From an uncultured bacterium (GTDB taxonomy: Bacteria; Oederibacteriota; PGYV01; CAILUR01), in contig CAILUR010000006.1 in assembly GCA_903837445.1 (NCBI GenBank), positions 1-6,036 of the forward strand: DNA of 6,036 bases. Reading direction: 5' to 3'. The position numbers and the translations under genes were made by a program. Every line of letters begins with the position of its first letter. Position 1 is the first letter of the stretch. Below the pieces are notes generated by a model that was given only the letters and a program-made list of their open reading frames with translations, ran no database searches and had not been told where the DNA came from. Shown here piece by piece: positions 1 to 5,369 of this stretch.

Positions 1-142
1 TATTTGCATATATTTTTTTCAACAAATTATATATTGAAAATATAAAACCAATATTCTGTAAGCGCTCAAAATTCCAAGAAGTATTAATAAACTTAATTTT
101 GAAGCCACTCCAAAAAATATCCAGGGTGCTTATTTTTTTCAT
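1..142 (-). CDS. Mannose-family PTS permease subunit EIID, N-terminal fragment (cut by window edge)
   Basis: This is the first 47 codons of the second membrane subunit of a mannose-type (EIIC/EIID) PTS permease; the rest lies beyond the left edge. The ATG at 140-142 overlaps the EIIC stop as ATGA, and a GGGGA Shine-Dalgarno lies about 8 nt upstream. The translation begins MKKISTLDIFWSGFKIKF and contains the EIID signature SWNFERLQNIGF (about residues 21-32), then a helix ending LLKKIYAN. In this family EIID pairs with EIIC to form the translocation channel and accepts phosphate flow through EIIB. The position straight after EIIC is the usual order, and the overlap suggests translational coupling. 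The frame is open to base 2. A run of seven A follows the start codon: losing one A would give ATG AAA AAA TAA. Confidence 0.9.
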   Translation of the reverse strand, partial: MKKISTLDIFWSGFKIKFINTSWNFERLQNIGFIFSIYNLLKKIYAN

Positions 143-945
143 TTTTCTTTCCCCTGTTTTTTCCATATAGTATTATAGACAGCGAAACACCCCACAGCCA
201 GAAGTATCAAGTAAAAAAACAAGGTATTTAGTTTTGTTCCATAAGTGGAAAAAAGAAGATATGAACATATCAAAATCACTCCAAAAACAGGTTCCCCCTT
301 TTTTGTTCTGAACATCTCATATACCACCGCAAACCCTAAAGCCGGAAGCATCCAGTAAGTGAATTTGAAGGCCTGTATTAATTTAGGATGTAGCGTATTA
401 AAAACCTTTATGGAAAAAGGCACCACCACCAAAAAAAATACAGCATAAAGCACTACATCTCTTAAGAATTTTGACAAGCCTGCAACTATTTGAATCAACA
501 CAATATATCGTTCCTTCATATCTACTATTTTTTTTTCGTATAAATGAAGAATTTGAGTATTTAACTGTCTGTTCCATATATCCATTTGTCCCACAAAAAA
601 TCCAGTGCCTATTCCCACAAGGATAGCATACATGGTAACAGCAGAAGCATCCGCTGGAACAAAAATTACAGGGTTAACCCCCTGTTTAATTAGTATGGCC
701 GCACTCGTAGCCGCAAAAGCTATAGCTGAAGAGGATGGTGGCACATAGGCGCCTACAGGAGGCGTATTGGCCCAAATCAACTGCACCACGCTTCCTATCA
801 CCACGCCTGTTGTCATATCCCCAAAAATAAGTCCTGCGACAGCACCAGTAATTATCGGTTGTGCGATAAGATATATCCCGATATAAAAATTATCAAGTTC
901 AAAAAGTGCTCCCACTATCGCGGCTATAATAAATATTTCAAGCAT
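139..945 (-). CDS. Mannose-family PTS permease subunit EIIC
   Basis: A 268-residue polytopic membrane protein, close to the usual EIIC length of about 265. With EIID it would form the sugar channel in the inner membrane. Hydrophobic segments fill residues 1-60, 74-118, 147-178 and 197-257. The family hallmark spans residues 29-70: QP-IITGAVAGLIFGDMTTG, then GSVVQLIW, then PPVGAYVPP. I chose the ATG at 943-945 because GGGGAG (953-958) lies 7 nt upstream and it starts 4 nt after the EIIB stop. The longer frame to 969 adds eight residues (MKNMGSES), overlaps EIIB and has no Shine-Dalgarno. The 3' end overlaps EIID by ATGA. A 9-A tract (528-536) encodes Glu-Lys-Lys at residues 137-139. The transported sugar cannot be read from the sequence: mannose, glucose, fructose, sorbose or amino sugars are all possible. 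Confidence 0.93.
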   Translation of the reverse strand: MLEIFIIAAIVGALFELDNFYIGIYLIAQPIITGAVAGLIFGDMTTGVVIGSVVQLIWANTPPVGAYVPPSSSAIAFAATSAAILIKQGVNPVIFVPADASAVTMYAILVGIGTGFFVGQMDIWNRQLNTQILHLYEKKIVDMKERYIVLIQIVAGLSKFLRDVVLYAVFFLVVVPFSIKVFNTLHPKLIQAFKFTYWMLPALGFAVVYEMFRTKKGEPVFGVILICSYLLFSTYGTKLNTLFFYLILLAVGCFAVYNTIWKKQGKEK

Positions 946-949
946 GCTT

Positions 950-1441
950 TCACTCCCCATATTTTTCATTTATTGCTTTAATTATATCCTTCTTTGCATC
1001 TGTAGGCACCATACGCACTTCAAGCACTACACCTTCCGCCGCAAGTAGCCTGAAAGCATGTACATCATCTTCATTTACGAATATCGCATCAAATAGCTGA
1101 AATTTATTTTCTGAAAAATGCATTCCGCCTACATTTACTTCGCCTATTTTTCCACCGGTTTTATAAAGTCTGTACACATCTTCAGGACACTTTAAAAGTA
1201 AAATAGTATTTTTTTCGTCAAAAAGTCGTCCTTTAATCATTTCCGCCGCTTGCGCAATGGTAACTATAGATAGTTCTATTTCTTCTGGAGTTGCCATACG
1301 AAATAGAAACTTCTGCATATCGTTTTCAGTGATTTCATCATTTATCACTACAATATGTTCTGCTCTAAAAGACTGTGCCCAGCCCACTACTACCTGTCCG
1401 TGTATGAGCCGGTCATCAATTCTCGTAAGCGTAATCGGCAT
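950..1441 (-). CDS. Mannose-family PTS enzyme IIB
   Basis: A cytoplasmic phosphotransfer protein of 163 residues, the normal size for a free-standing EIIB of the mannose/fructose/sorbose family. It would take phosphate from the separate EIIA and pass it to sugar entering through EIIC/EIID. The N-terminus carries the family signature RIDDRLIHGQV (residues 7-17), whose His14 is the expected phosphorylated residue. Further family-like stretches are VVINDE (residues 31-36) and GEVNVGGMHF (about residues 99-108). The ATG is 8 nt after the EIIA stop. The only purine-rich Shine-Dalgarno candidate (AGGGG) lies inside the end of the EIIA gene, about 12 nt upstream, so translation is probably coupled to EIIA. 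The stop codon is 4 nt before the EIIC start. EIIA and EIIB are separate here, unlike the fused EIIAB of E. coli ManX. Confidence 0.95.
   Translation of the reverse strand: MPITLTRIDDRLIHGQVVVGWAQSFRAEHIVVINDEITENDMQKFLFRMATPEEIELSIVTIAQAAEMIKGRLFDEKNTILLLKCPEDVYRLYKTGGKIGEVNVGGMHFSENKFQLFDAIFVNEDDVHAFRLLAAEGVVLEVRMVPTDAKKDIIKAINEKYGE
953..958 (-). promoter_or_regulatory. Shine-Dalgarno that fixes the EIIC start
   Basis: On the minus strand this reads GGGGAG and lies 7 nt upstream of the ATG at 943-945. It overlaps the last codons of EIIB. It favours the MLEIF start over the upstream in-frame ATGs at 967-969 and 958-960, which have no comparable site. Confidence 0.7.
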
Positions 1442-1449
1442 TTAAGTTT

Positions 1450-1854
1450 TTAACCCCTTTTGCTAAAAATTGCTTTTGCATCTATTATAGTTTTATCTCT
1501 TTTTTCCATAAGTGTTCTAAATAAATCATCAATATTTTTTGAAGCATGCATAGCAGCTTCAATGAGTATAGGCAGATTAAATCCTGCCAGTACTTTAACT
1601 TTCTCATCCTTCTCAAAACTCAAAAGCGCCGCATTGCAGGGGGTTCCTCCAAACATATCTGTAAATATTATCACGCCTTCGCCTGTTTCTTTTTCTTTTA
1701 CTAAAGCTTTTAATCGCTCTGCGAAAGCTTCAATTGTCTCAGTCTTTTCCAGCGACAAGGCTGCCACATTATCCGTGATGCCTATAATCATCTCAAGCGT
1801 TTCTTTTAATGCCAGTGCCAAAGTGTGATGTGACGCAATCACAATTCCTACCAT
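1450..1854 (-). CDS. Mannose-family PTS enzyme IIA
   Basis: A cytoplasmic single-domain EIIA of 134 residues that would carry phosphate from HPr to EIIB. The fold signature is present: GIVIASHH at residues 3-10 corresponds to the AIVIGTHG of ManX, making His9 the likely phosphohistidine. The second conserved block IIFTDMFGGTPCNAA starts at residue 62, with Asp66 at the active-site position, and LAGFNLPILIEA follows, also typical. The residue after the active His is His10 where ManX has Gly. An AAAGGAGT Shine-Dalgarno stands upstream of the ATG at 1852-1854, and the gap to the yvcK stop is 29 bp with no terminator, so it is probably co-transcribed with yvcK. Proteins of this type beside ptsN and hprK may also have regulatory roles, but complete EIIB, EIIC and EIID partners here argue for real transport. 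Confidence 0.94.
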   Translation of the reverse strand: MVGIVIASHHTLALALKETLEMIIGITDNVAALSLEKTETIEAFAERLKALVKEKETGEGVIIFTDMFGGTPCNAALLSFEKDEKVKVLAGFNLPILIEAAMHASKNIDDLFRTLMEKRDKTIIDAKAIFSKRG

Positions 1855-1883
1855 AGTTAAGACTCCTTTTTTAATATTCTATT

Positions 1884-3161
1884 TTATATAATCATTTGCT
1901 TCATAATTAGTTTTGAAATAATTTGCGGATCATGTCTAATAAAATCGTCTTCCGTAAAAGTTTTCGCCTCTATGAGCTTTACTCCTAACTTTAAAACTTC
2001 TTCTCTGTCCACTTGTACTGGATAAGAGTTTTTCTTTTCATATTGACTTAGGACTGCCTTTTTTGGAAGTTGATTGTTTGCTATGACCGCATCCACTATC
2101 CCTGGTCCCGCGTGTTTTATCAGAGCTCTCACATGGTCGCTTACTGTATAGGCGGTAGTCTCACCAGGTTGCGTCATTATATTACACACATACACTTTAT
2201 ATGCCTTAGAAGCTTTTATGGCTTCCTTTATTCCTGGCACCAAAAGATTAATAATAACGCTGGTATAAAGACTTCCAGGCCCATATATTATCGCATCCGC
2301 TTTTTTTATTGCTGCAAGTGCTGGACCATACGCCGTGATGTTTTCTGGCATAAGCACAAGTTCTTCTACCACGCCTGCCCCTTGGGATATCAAAGACTGC
2401 CCGCTTATCTCACGCCCATCCTTTAGTTTTGCTTTCAGCACCAAGTTGTCCAAAGATACTGGAAAAACCTCTCCATTTATCGCGAGCACCTTTGAAGATT
2501 CTTTAACCGCTGAAGCAAAATCCCCAGTCACATCTGCCAACGCTGTTATAAAAATATTTCCAAAATTATGCCCCGCCAATTCAGCGCTCGCATCTTTGTC
2601 AAACCGATATTTAAATAATTTTCCAAGCAAGGCTTCTTCATCTGATAAAGCGACAAGGCAATTTCTTATATCTCCCGGAGGTAGCACATTATGCGTCTTT
2701 CGCAATCTGCCGGAAGACCCACCATCATCCGCCACAGTCACTACTGCCGTTATGTTATATGTATATTTTTTCATTCCGCGAAGGACATTTGGCATACCTG
2801 TGCCGCCGCCTATCGCCACCACTTTGGGGCCGCGTTTCATTTTTGCTTTTCTATATATAAGATTTATATAGTCCTTTTCATGGTTGGGCATAAGCATAGT
2901 AAGAATTGAAAAATACGCGCGCCTTACCGCCAGACTTACTCCCAAAATTCCAATAAGCAATAAAAAATAATCTATAAATTTCAATCTTTGAAGTTTTCTA
3001 AACCAATGGTCTATGTTAAAGGCTTCTATGCGTATGTTTTTAAAGACTCCGCCCAATATTCCTGAAATCCCGACTCCAAGCACAATCGCGCTCAATAATA
3101 AAAGAAATACCCATCTCTTAATTTTTATCCCTGGATAAAGCCACTTATCGAGACGCAGCAT
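1884..3161 (-). CDS. yvcK: Membrane-anchored YvcK/GlmR-like protein (gluconeogenesis factor family)
   Basis: A 425-residue protein of the YvcK (GlmR)/CofD-like family. In Bacillus, YvcK binds UDP-GlcNAc, stimulates GlmS and is needed for growth and cell shape on gluconeogenic carbon. Residues about 110-410 match it closely: VAIGGGTG (115-122), TVADDGGSSGRLR (142-154), PPGDIRN (161-167), GHNFGNIF (197-204), YGPGSLYTS (293-301), CNIMTQPGET (326-335) and a C-terminal DDFIRHD. Unlike the roughly 317-residue Bacillus protein it has a ~110-residue N-terminal extension with two hydrophobic helices (about 17-40 and 62-80) flanked by basic residues, so the catalytic-type domain is probably tethered to the inner membrane. 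I chose the ATG at 3159-3161 because AAGGA (3170-3174) lies 8 nt upstream. An in-frame TTG at 3185 would add eight residues but lacks such a site. The start overlaps the end of hprK by 17 bp. Confidence 0.93.
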   Translation of the reverse strand: MLRLDKWLYPGIKIKRWVFLLLLSAIVLGVGISGILGGVFKNIRIEAFNIDHWFRKLQRLKFIDYFLLLIGILGVSLAVRRAYFSILTMLMPNHEKDYINLIYRKAKMKRGPKVVAIGGGTGMPNVLRGMKKYTYNITAVVTVADDGGSSGRLRKTHNVLPPGDIRNCLVALSDEEALLGKLFKYRFDKDASAELAGHNFGNIFITALADVTGDFASAVKESSKVLAINGEVFPVSLDNLVLKAKLKDGREISGQSLISQGAGVVEELVLMPENITAYGPALAAIKKADAIIYGPGSLYTSVIINLLVPGIKEAIKASKAYKVYVCNIMTQPGETTAYTVSDHVRALIKHAGPGIVDAVIANNQLPKKAVLSQYEKKNSYPVQVDREEVLKLGVKLIEAKTFTEDDFIRHDPQIISKLIMKQMII

Positions 3162-4110
3162 TTTTCTTTTCCTTAGCAGTTTCAATTTGTTTTGTTATCT
3201 TTCTGTCAAGTTCCGCCACCGCATCATATCCTTGATTTTTCAGCCTTTGATTCATTGCTGCGGCTTCCACTATCACACTCAAATTTCTTCCAGAGATAAC
3301 CGGAAGAATATTTGTTGGAACTTTTATTCCGAGCATTTCCTCGTAGCGTTGATCAAGCCCTATGCGCTCATAATCTTTACCTTTTTCCCAGGACTCAAGC
3401 CTTATTATAAGTTGTATTTCCTGTTCGTCCCGTATAGCACCTATACCAAAAAGTTTTTTTATATCAAGAATTCCCACTCCCCTTATTTCCATATGGTGTT
3501 GCACTAAGCTCGGTCCTTTTCCTACGAGTACCCCATCCGCATGTTTGGTAATTTTCACTATATCATCCGCGACAAGCCTGTGTCCTCGTTTTACAAGTTC
3601 CAAAGCAATTTCACTTTTTCCTATTCCGCTTCTGCCAATGACCATAACGCCTATCCCATAGACATCTATAAAAGTGCCATGCATGGTAATTTTGGGGGCA
3701 AATTTTCTTTCTAAATAAATCATTGCGGCACTTACAAATTTTGTGGTATGCATGGAAGAGGTCAGTACTGGAATTTTATATTTTTTTGCCAAACCCAGAA
3801 AATCATGAGGGGTTTTAAAATCCCAGGTTATAACAGCACAACATATTTTACGCTTAAAAATATTTTCAATAACTTTATGCGCTTTTTCATGCCCGAGTTT
3901 TGCAAGATAACTCATTTCGGTTTTTCCGAAAACTTGAAGCCGTTCAAAAGGAAAGTAATCATAATATCCCGCAAGCGCTAACCCTGGTCTGTTGATATCA
4001 GAAACAATAATTGTGTTGGTTTTCAGGCAGGTCTCGCCAGCGAGGATTTTCAGCTGGAGTTTCACTTTGTTTTCTTCGAAAAATTCCAGAACTGTTATTT
4101 TATTATCCAT
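3145..4110 (-). CDS. hprK: HPr kinase/phosphorylase
   Basis: A bifunctional cytoplasmic enzyme that phosphorylates HPr on serine using ATP and reverses this with phosphate, tuning PTS flux. From the start chosen here it has 321 residues, within the usual 310-330. The N-terminal domain contains SDINRPGLALAGY (about 37-49) and FGKTE. The catalytic domain has MHG with the likely catalytic His (about 144), the P-loop GRSGIGKSE (159-167), VADD (180-183), the family signature MEIRGVGILDI (207-217), LESWEKGKDYERIGLD, and the C-terminal PV..GRNLSVIVEAAAMN. The start at 4108-4110 puts SDINRPG about 36 residues in, close to the 30 of Bacillus HprK, and AAAGGCGG lies 8 nt upstream. An ATG at 4152 adds 14 residues but has no Shine-Dalgarno. 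The C-terminal motif reads PVISGRN where many homologues have PVRPGRN. HPr itself is not in the window. Confidence 0.95.
   Translation of the reverse strand: MDNKITVLEFFEENKVKLQLKILAGETCLKTNTIIVSDINRPGLALAGYYDYFPFERLQVFGKTEMSYLAKLGHEKAHKVIENIFKRKICCAVITWDFKTPHDFLGLAKKYKIPVLTSSMHTTKFVSAAMIYLERKFAPKITMHGTFIDVYGIGVMVIGRSGIGKSEIALELVKRGHRLVADDIVKITKHADGVLVGKGPSLVQHHMEIRGVGILDIKKLFGIGAIRDEQEIQLIIRLESWEKGKDYERIGLDQRYEEMLGIKVPTNILPVISGRNLSVIVEAAAMNQRLKNQGYDAVAELDRKITKQIETAKEKKNAASR
3170..3174 (-). promoter_or_regulatory. Shine-Dalgarno that fixes the yvcK start
   Basis: AAGGA on the minus strand, inside the last codons of hprK and 8 nt upstream of the ATG at 3159-3161. It supports the 425-residue YvcK rather than the TTG-initiated longer form, and it implies coupling with hprK translation. 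Confidence 0.65.
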
Positions 4111-4115
4111 TATTT

Positions 4116-4151
4116 TGGCCGCCTTTAGCGCCGATAGACCGGAATCGGCCA
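4116..4151 (-). promoter_or_regulatory. GC-rich hprK leader with two mutually exclusive 6-bp stems
   Basis: This short block between ptsN and the preferred hprK start is GC-rich in an AT-rich neighbourhood. In the transcript, GCCGAU (4144-4149) can pair with AUCGGC (4130-4135) around an 8-nt loop, leaving the AAAGGCGG ribosome-binding candidate (4119-4126) free. Alternatively UGGCCG (4146-4151) pairs with CGGCCA (4116-4121), which would cover that site. No U-tract follows, so it is not a terminator. The pairings are visible in the sequence; a regulatory role is inference. If hprK instead starts at 4152, the block is coding. Confidence 0.35.
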
Positions 4152-4158
4152 TTAAATG

Positions 4159-4626
4159 TCACTGCTTATTTTTTTCTTCTTCTTCAATTGCCGCAAGGAT
4201 TTCATCTTTTCCCGTGGCGGCAAGTATTTTTTTCCTATAGGTTTTATTTTTCAAGAAATTCGAAACGCGCGCAAGTGCTTTTAACATAATCCCTGCAGCA
4301 CCTTCGGGCGCCAATAGCAAAAAGAAAATATATACTTTTTCGCCATCAAGTGCCTCAAACTCAACCCCTTCTTTAGAGATTCCCAGTGCTCCCACAAGTT
4401 CTTTTACCCCTTTGGTTTTGCTGTGGGGAATGGCAATGCCCTGTCCAACACCAGTGGAGCCGAGTTCTTCGCGTTCCAGAAGAGAGTCCACAGTCACTTT
4501 TTTATCAAGTATGATATTTTTTTTGGCGAGTTGTTCCACCATTTCTTCTATCACTTCTTTTTTTGTCTTCGACTTTATACTTAATTCAATTGCATCCTTA
4601 TCAAGAAAATCCAGAATTCTCATCAT
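4159..4626 (-). CDS. ptsN: PTS EIIA domain protein of the nitrogen (PtsN/fructose) type
   Basis: A 155-residue single-domain EIIA of the fructose/nitrogen type, the usual PtsN length. PtsN is a cytoplasmic phosphocarrier that regulates target proteins by binding rather than feeding a permease. Conserved features are the LL.RE.LGSTGVGQGIAIPHSK stretch (about 49-70), in which His68 is the expected phosphorylated residue, a domain end with IFFLLLAP (100-107), and the helix LKALARVSNFLKN. A GAGGTG Shine-Dalgarno lies 5 nt before the first ATG and 8 nt before the adjacent second ATG (4621-4623), so the protein may begin MRIL rather than MMRIL. It follows hpf by 22 bp. Location between hpf and hprK, after rpoN, matches the classical PTS-Ntr neighbourhood, which supports PtsN over a sugar-specific fructose EIIA. 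Confidence 0.93.
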   Translation of the reverse strand: MMRILDFLDKDAIELSIKSKTKKEVIEEMVEQLAKKNIILDKKVTVDSLLEREELGSTGVGQGIAIPHSKTKGVKELVGALGISKEGVEFEALDGEKVYIFFLLLAPEGAAGIMLKALARVSNFLKNKTYRKKILAATGKDEILAAIEEEEKNKQ

Positions 4627-4648
4627 TATTTCACCTCATTATTATTCC

Positions 4649-5185
4649 TTATTTTGAAATAGAAATTCCGTACTTGCCATCTTTTCTTTTGCGAATAAGA
4701 CAAATCTTCTTAAAATCTACATTATAAAACATCATTGCTTTTTCTGGCATAAGTTCCACTTCATTCATAGCTTCCTGAGTATCCATTGGCTTAGCCGCCC
4801 ATAGTTCTTCTTCCACCACATCTGCAAACTCGCCCTCTTCATTTATCGAGGAAAACTTTTCTAAATTTTCACTTTTACGAGCTCTTGTTTTGCCTTCTTT
4901 TTTTACTTTCTCCTTTTGTTTTTTTACCTGCGAGATCAGTTTATCTTCCAAAAGGTCTAAAGAAGAATACATATCTTTGCTTTCAACTTTTGCAGAAAAC
5001 TCATGTCTTTTTGAACGAATTGTCCCTTCTGCAGTATGCCGGTACTTTTCTACCGTTACTATGATATGAATTTCACCGTTTTCTTTGAAATCAAAGTAGT
5101 TTTCGAGTTTTCCGAGCTTTTTTTCTGCGTAATTTTTTATTGCCTGAGTAATCTCTACATGTCTTCCTGTAATAGAAAATTCCAC
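4649..5185 (-). CDS. hpf: Ribosome hibernation promoting factor, long form
   Basis: A 178-residue long-form HPF, which binds the 30S decoding centre through its N-terminal domain and joins two 70S ribosomes into inactive 100S dimers through its C-terminal domain. Residues 1 to about 98 form the S30AE domain: FSITGRHVEIT at the start, then strands and a basic helix rich in Lys. A charged linker (about 99-126) follows. The C-terminal dimerisation domain (about 127-178) has the diagnostic KPM...EA (132-139), FYNVD and RKDGKYGI. The start codon is GTG at 5183-5185, preceded by a strong AAGGAGGT. It has its own promoter-like sequence in the gap after rpoN and runs on into ptsN with a 22-bp gap. 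Gammaproteobacterial Hpf in the same gene position is usually the short form, so the long form here is a useful taxonomic hint. Confidence 0.94.
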   Translation of the reverse strand: MEFSITGRHVEITQAIKNYAEKKLGKLENYFDFKENGEIHIIVTVEKYRHTAEGTIRSKRHEFSAKVESKDMYSSLDLLEDKLISQVKKQKEKVKKEGKTRARKSENLEKFSSINEEGEFADVVEEELWAAKPMDTQEAMNEVELMPEKAMMFYNVDFKKICLIRKRKDGKYGISISK

Positions 5186-5192
5186 TTTTTAG

Positions 5193-5200
5193 ACCTCCTT
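5193..5200 (-). promoter_or_regulatory. Strong Shine-Dalgarno before the GTG start of hpf
   Basis: AAGGAGGT on the minus strand, 7 nt before the GTG at 5183-5185. It is the closest match to the anti-Shine-Dalgarno core in the window and confirms the non-ATG start of hpf. Confidence 0.85.
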
Positions 5201-5241
5201 CAAAATATAACCAATAAAATAAGACATTAAACAACATTTAT

Positions 5242-5270
5242 AAAATATCATATAATAAATACAATGTCAA
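5242..5270 (-). promoter_or_regulatory. Sigma-70-type promoter for hpf (and genes downstream)
   Basis: On the minus strand a perfect -35 TTGACA (5265-5270) is followed after 17 nt by TATTTT (5242-5247, four of six matches to TATAAT), with TGA just before it giving an extended -10 (TGATATTTT). Transcription would begin near 5235, leaving a leader of about 50 nt before the hpf GTG. It lies in the only sizeable intergenic gap (5186-5369), after the rpoN stop. The motifs are seen directly; activity is inferred. It would let hpf-ptsN-hprK and the PTS genes be expressed apart from rpoN. Confidence 0.6.
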
Positions 5271-5274
5271 TACA

Positions 5275-5292
5275 AGTGTCTCTTCAGTGTCT
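5275..5292. repeat. Tandem heptamer AGTGTCT, 11-bp period, just upstream of the -35
   Basis: AGTGTCT occurs at 5275-5281 and again at 5286-5292, so the copies are one helical turn apart. The nearer copy ends 5 bp upstream of the TTGACA of the hpf promoter. This placement would suit an activator-type binding site, but the repeat is short and could be chance. Confidence 0.3.
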
Positions 5293-5369
5293 TTGCAAAA
5301 TATTATCGTTCCATATAAATATGCCTATCACTCACTACTTTATCATTTTCGCCTGTCTTTACAGTACTT

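Noticed and set aside
946..969. Eight-residue N-terminal extension of EIIC
   Set aside because: The clear GGGGAG at 953-958 points to the ATG at 945, and the membrane helix begins directly after it.
2335..2871. Long plus-strand open frame of 178 codons, and several shorter plus-strand frames elsewhere
   Set aside because: They lie antisense to yvcK and the other strongly supported genes, have no recognisable motif, and are expected by chance opposite conserved coding DNA.
3145..4152. Longer hprK starting at ATG 4152
   Set aside because: It lacks a Shine-Dalgarno and adds 14 residues that Bacillus HprK does not have, although it begins only 6 nt after ptsN and cannot be excluded.
5294..5313. 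Possible sigma-54 promoter upstream of hpf (TGG...TTTTGCA on the minus strand)
   Set aside because: The GG and GC elements are 14 nt apart, whereas sigma-54 promoters require about 10, and the TGGCAC core is poor.
5353..5364. Hairpin CTGT/ACAG just after rpoN as a terminator
   Set aside because: Only four base pairs with a 4-nt loop and no U-tract following on the transcript, so it is too weak to call.
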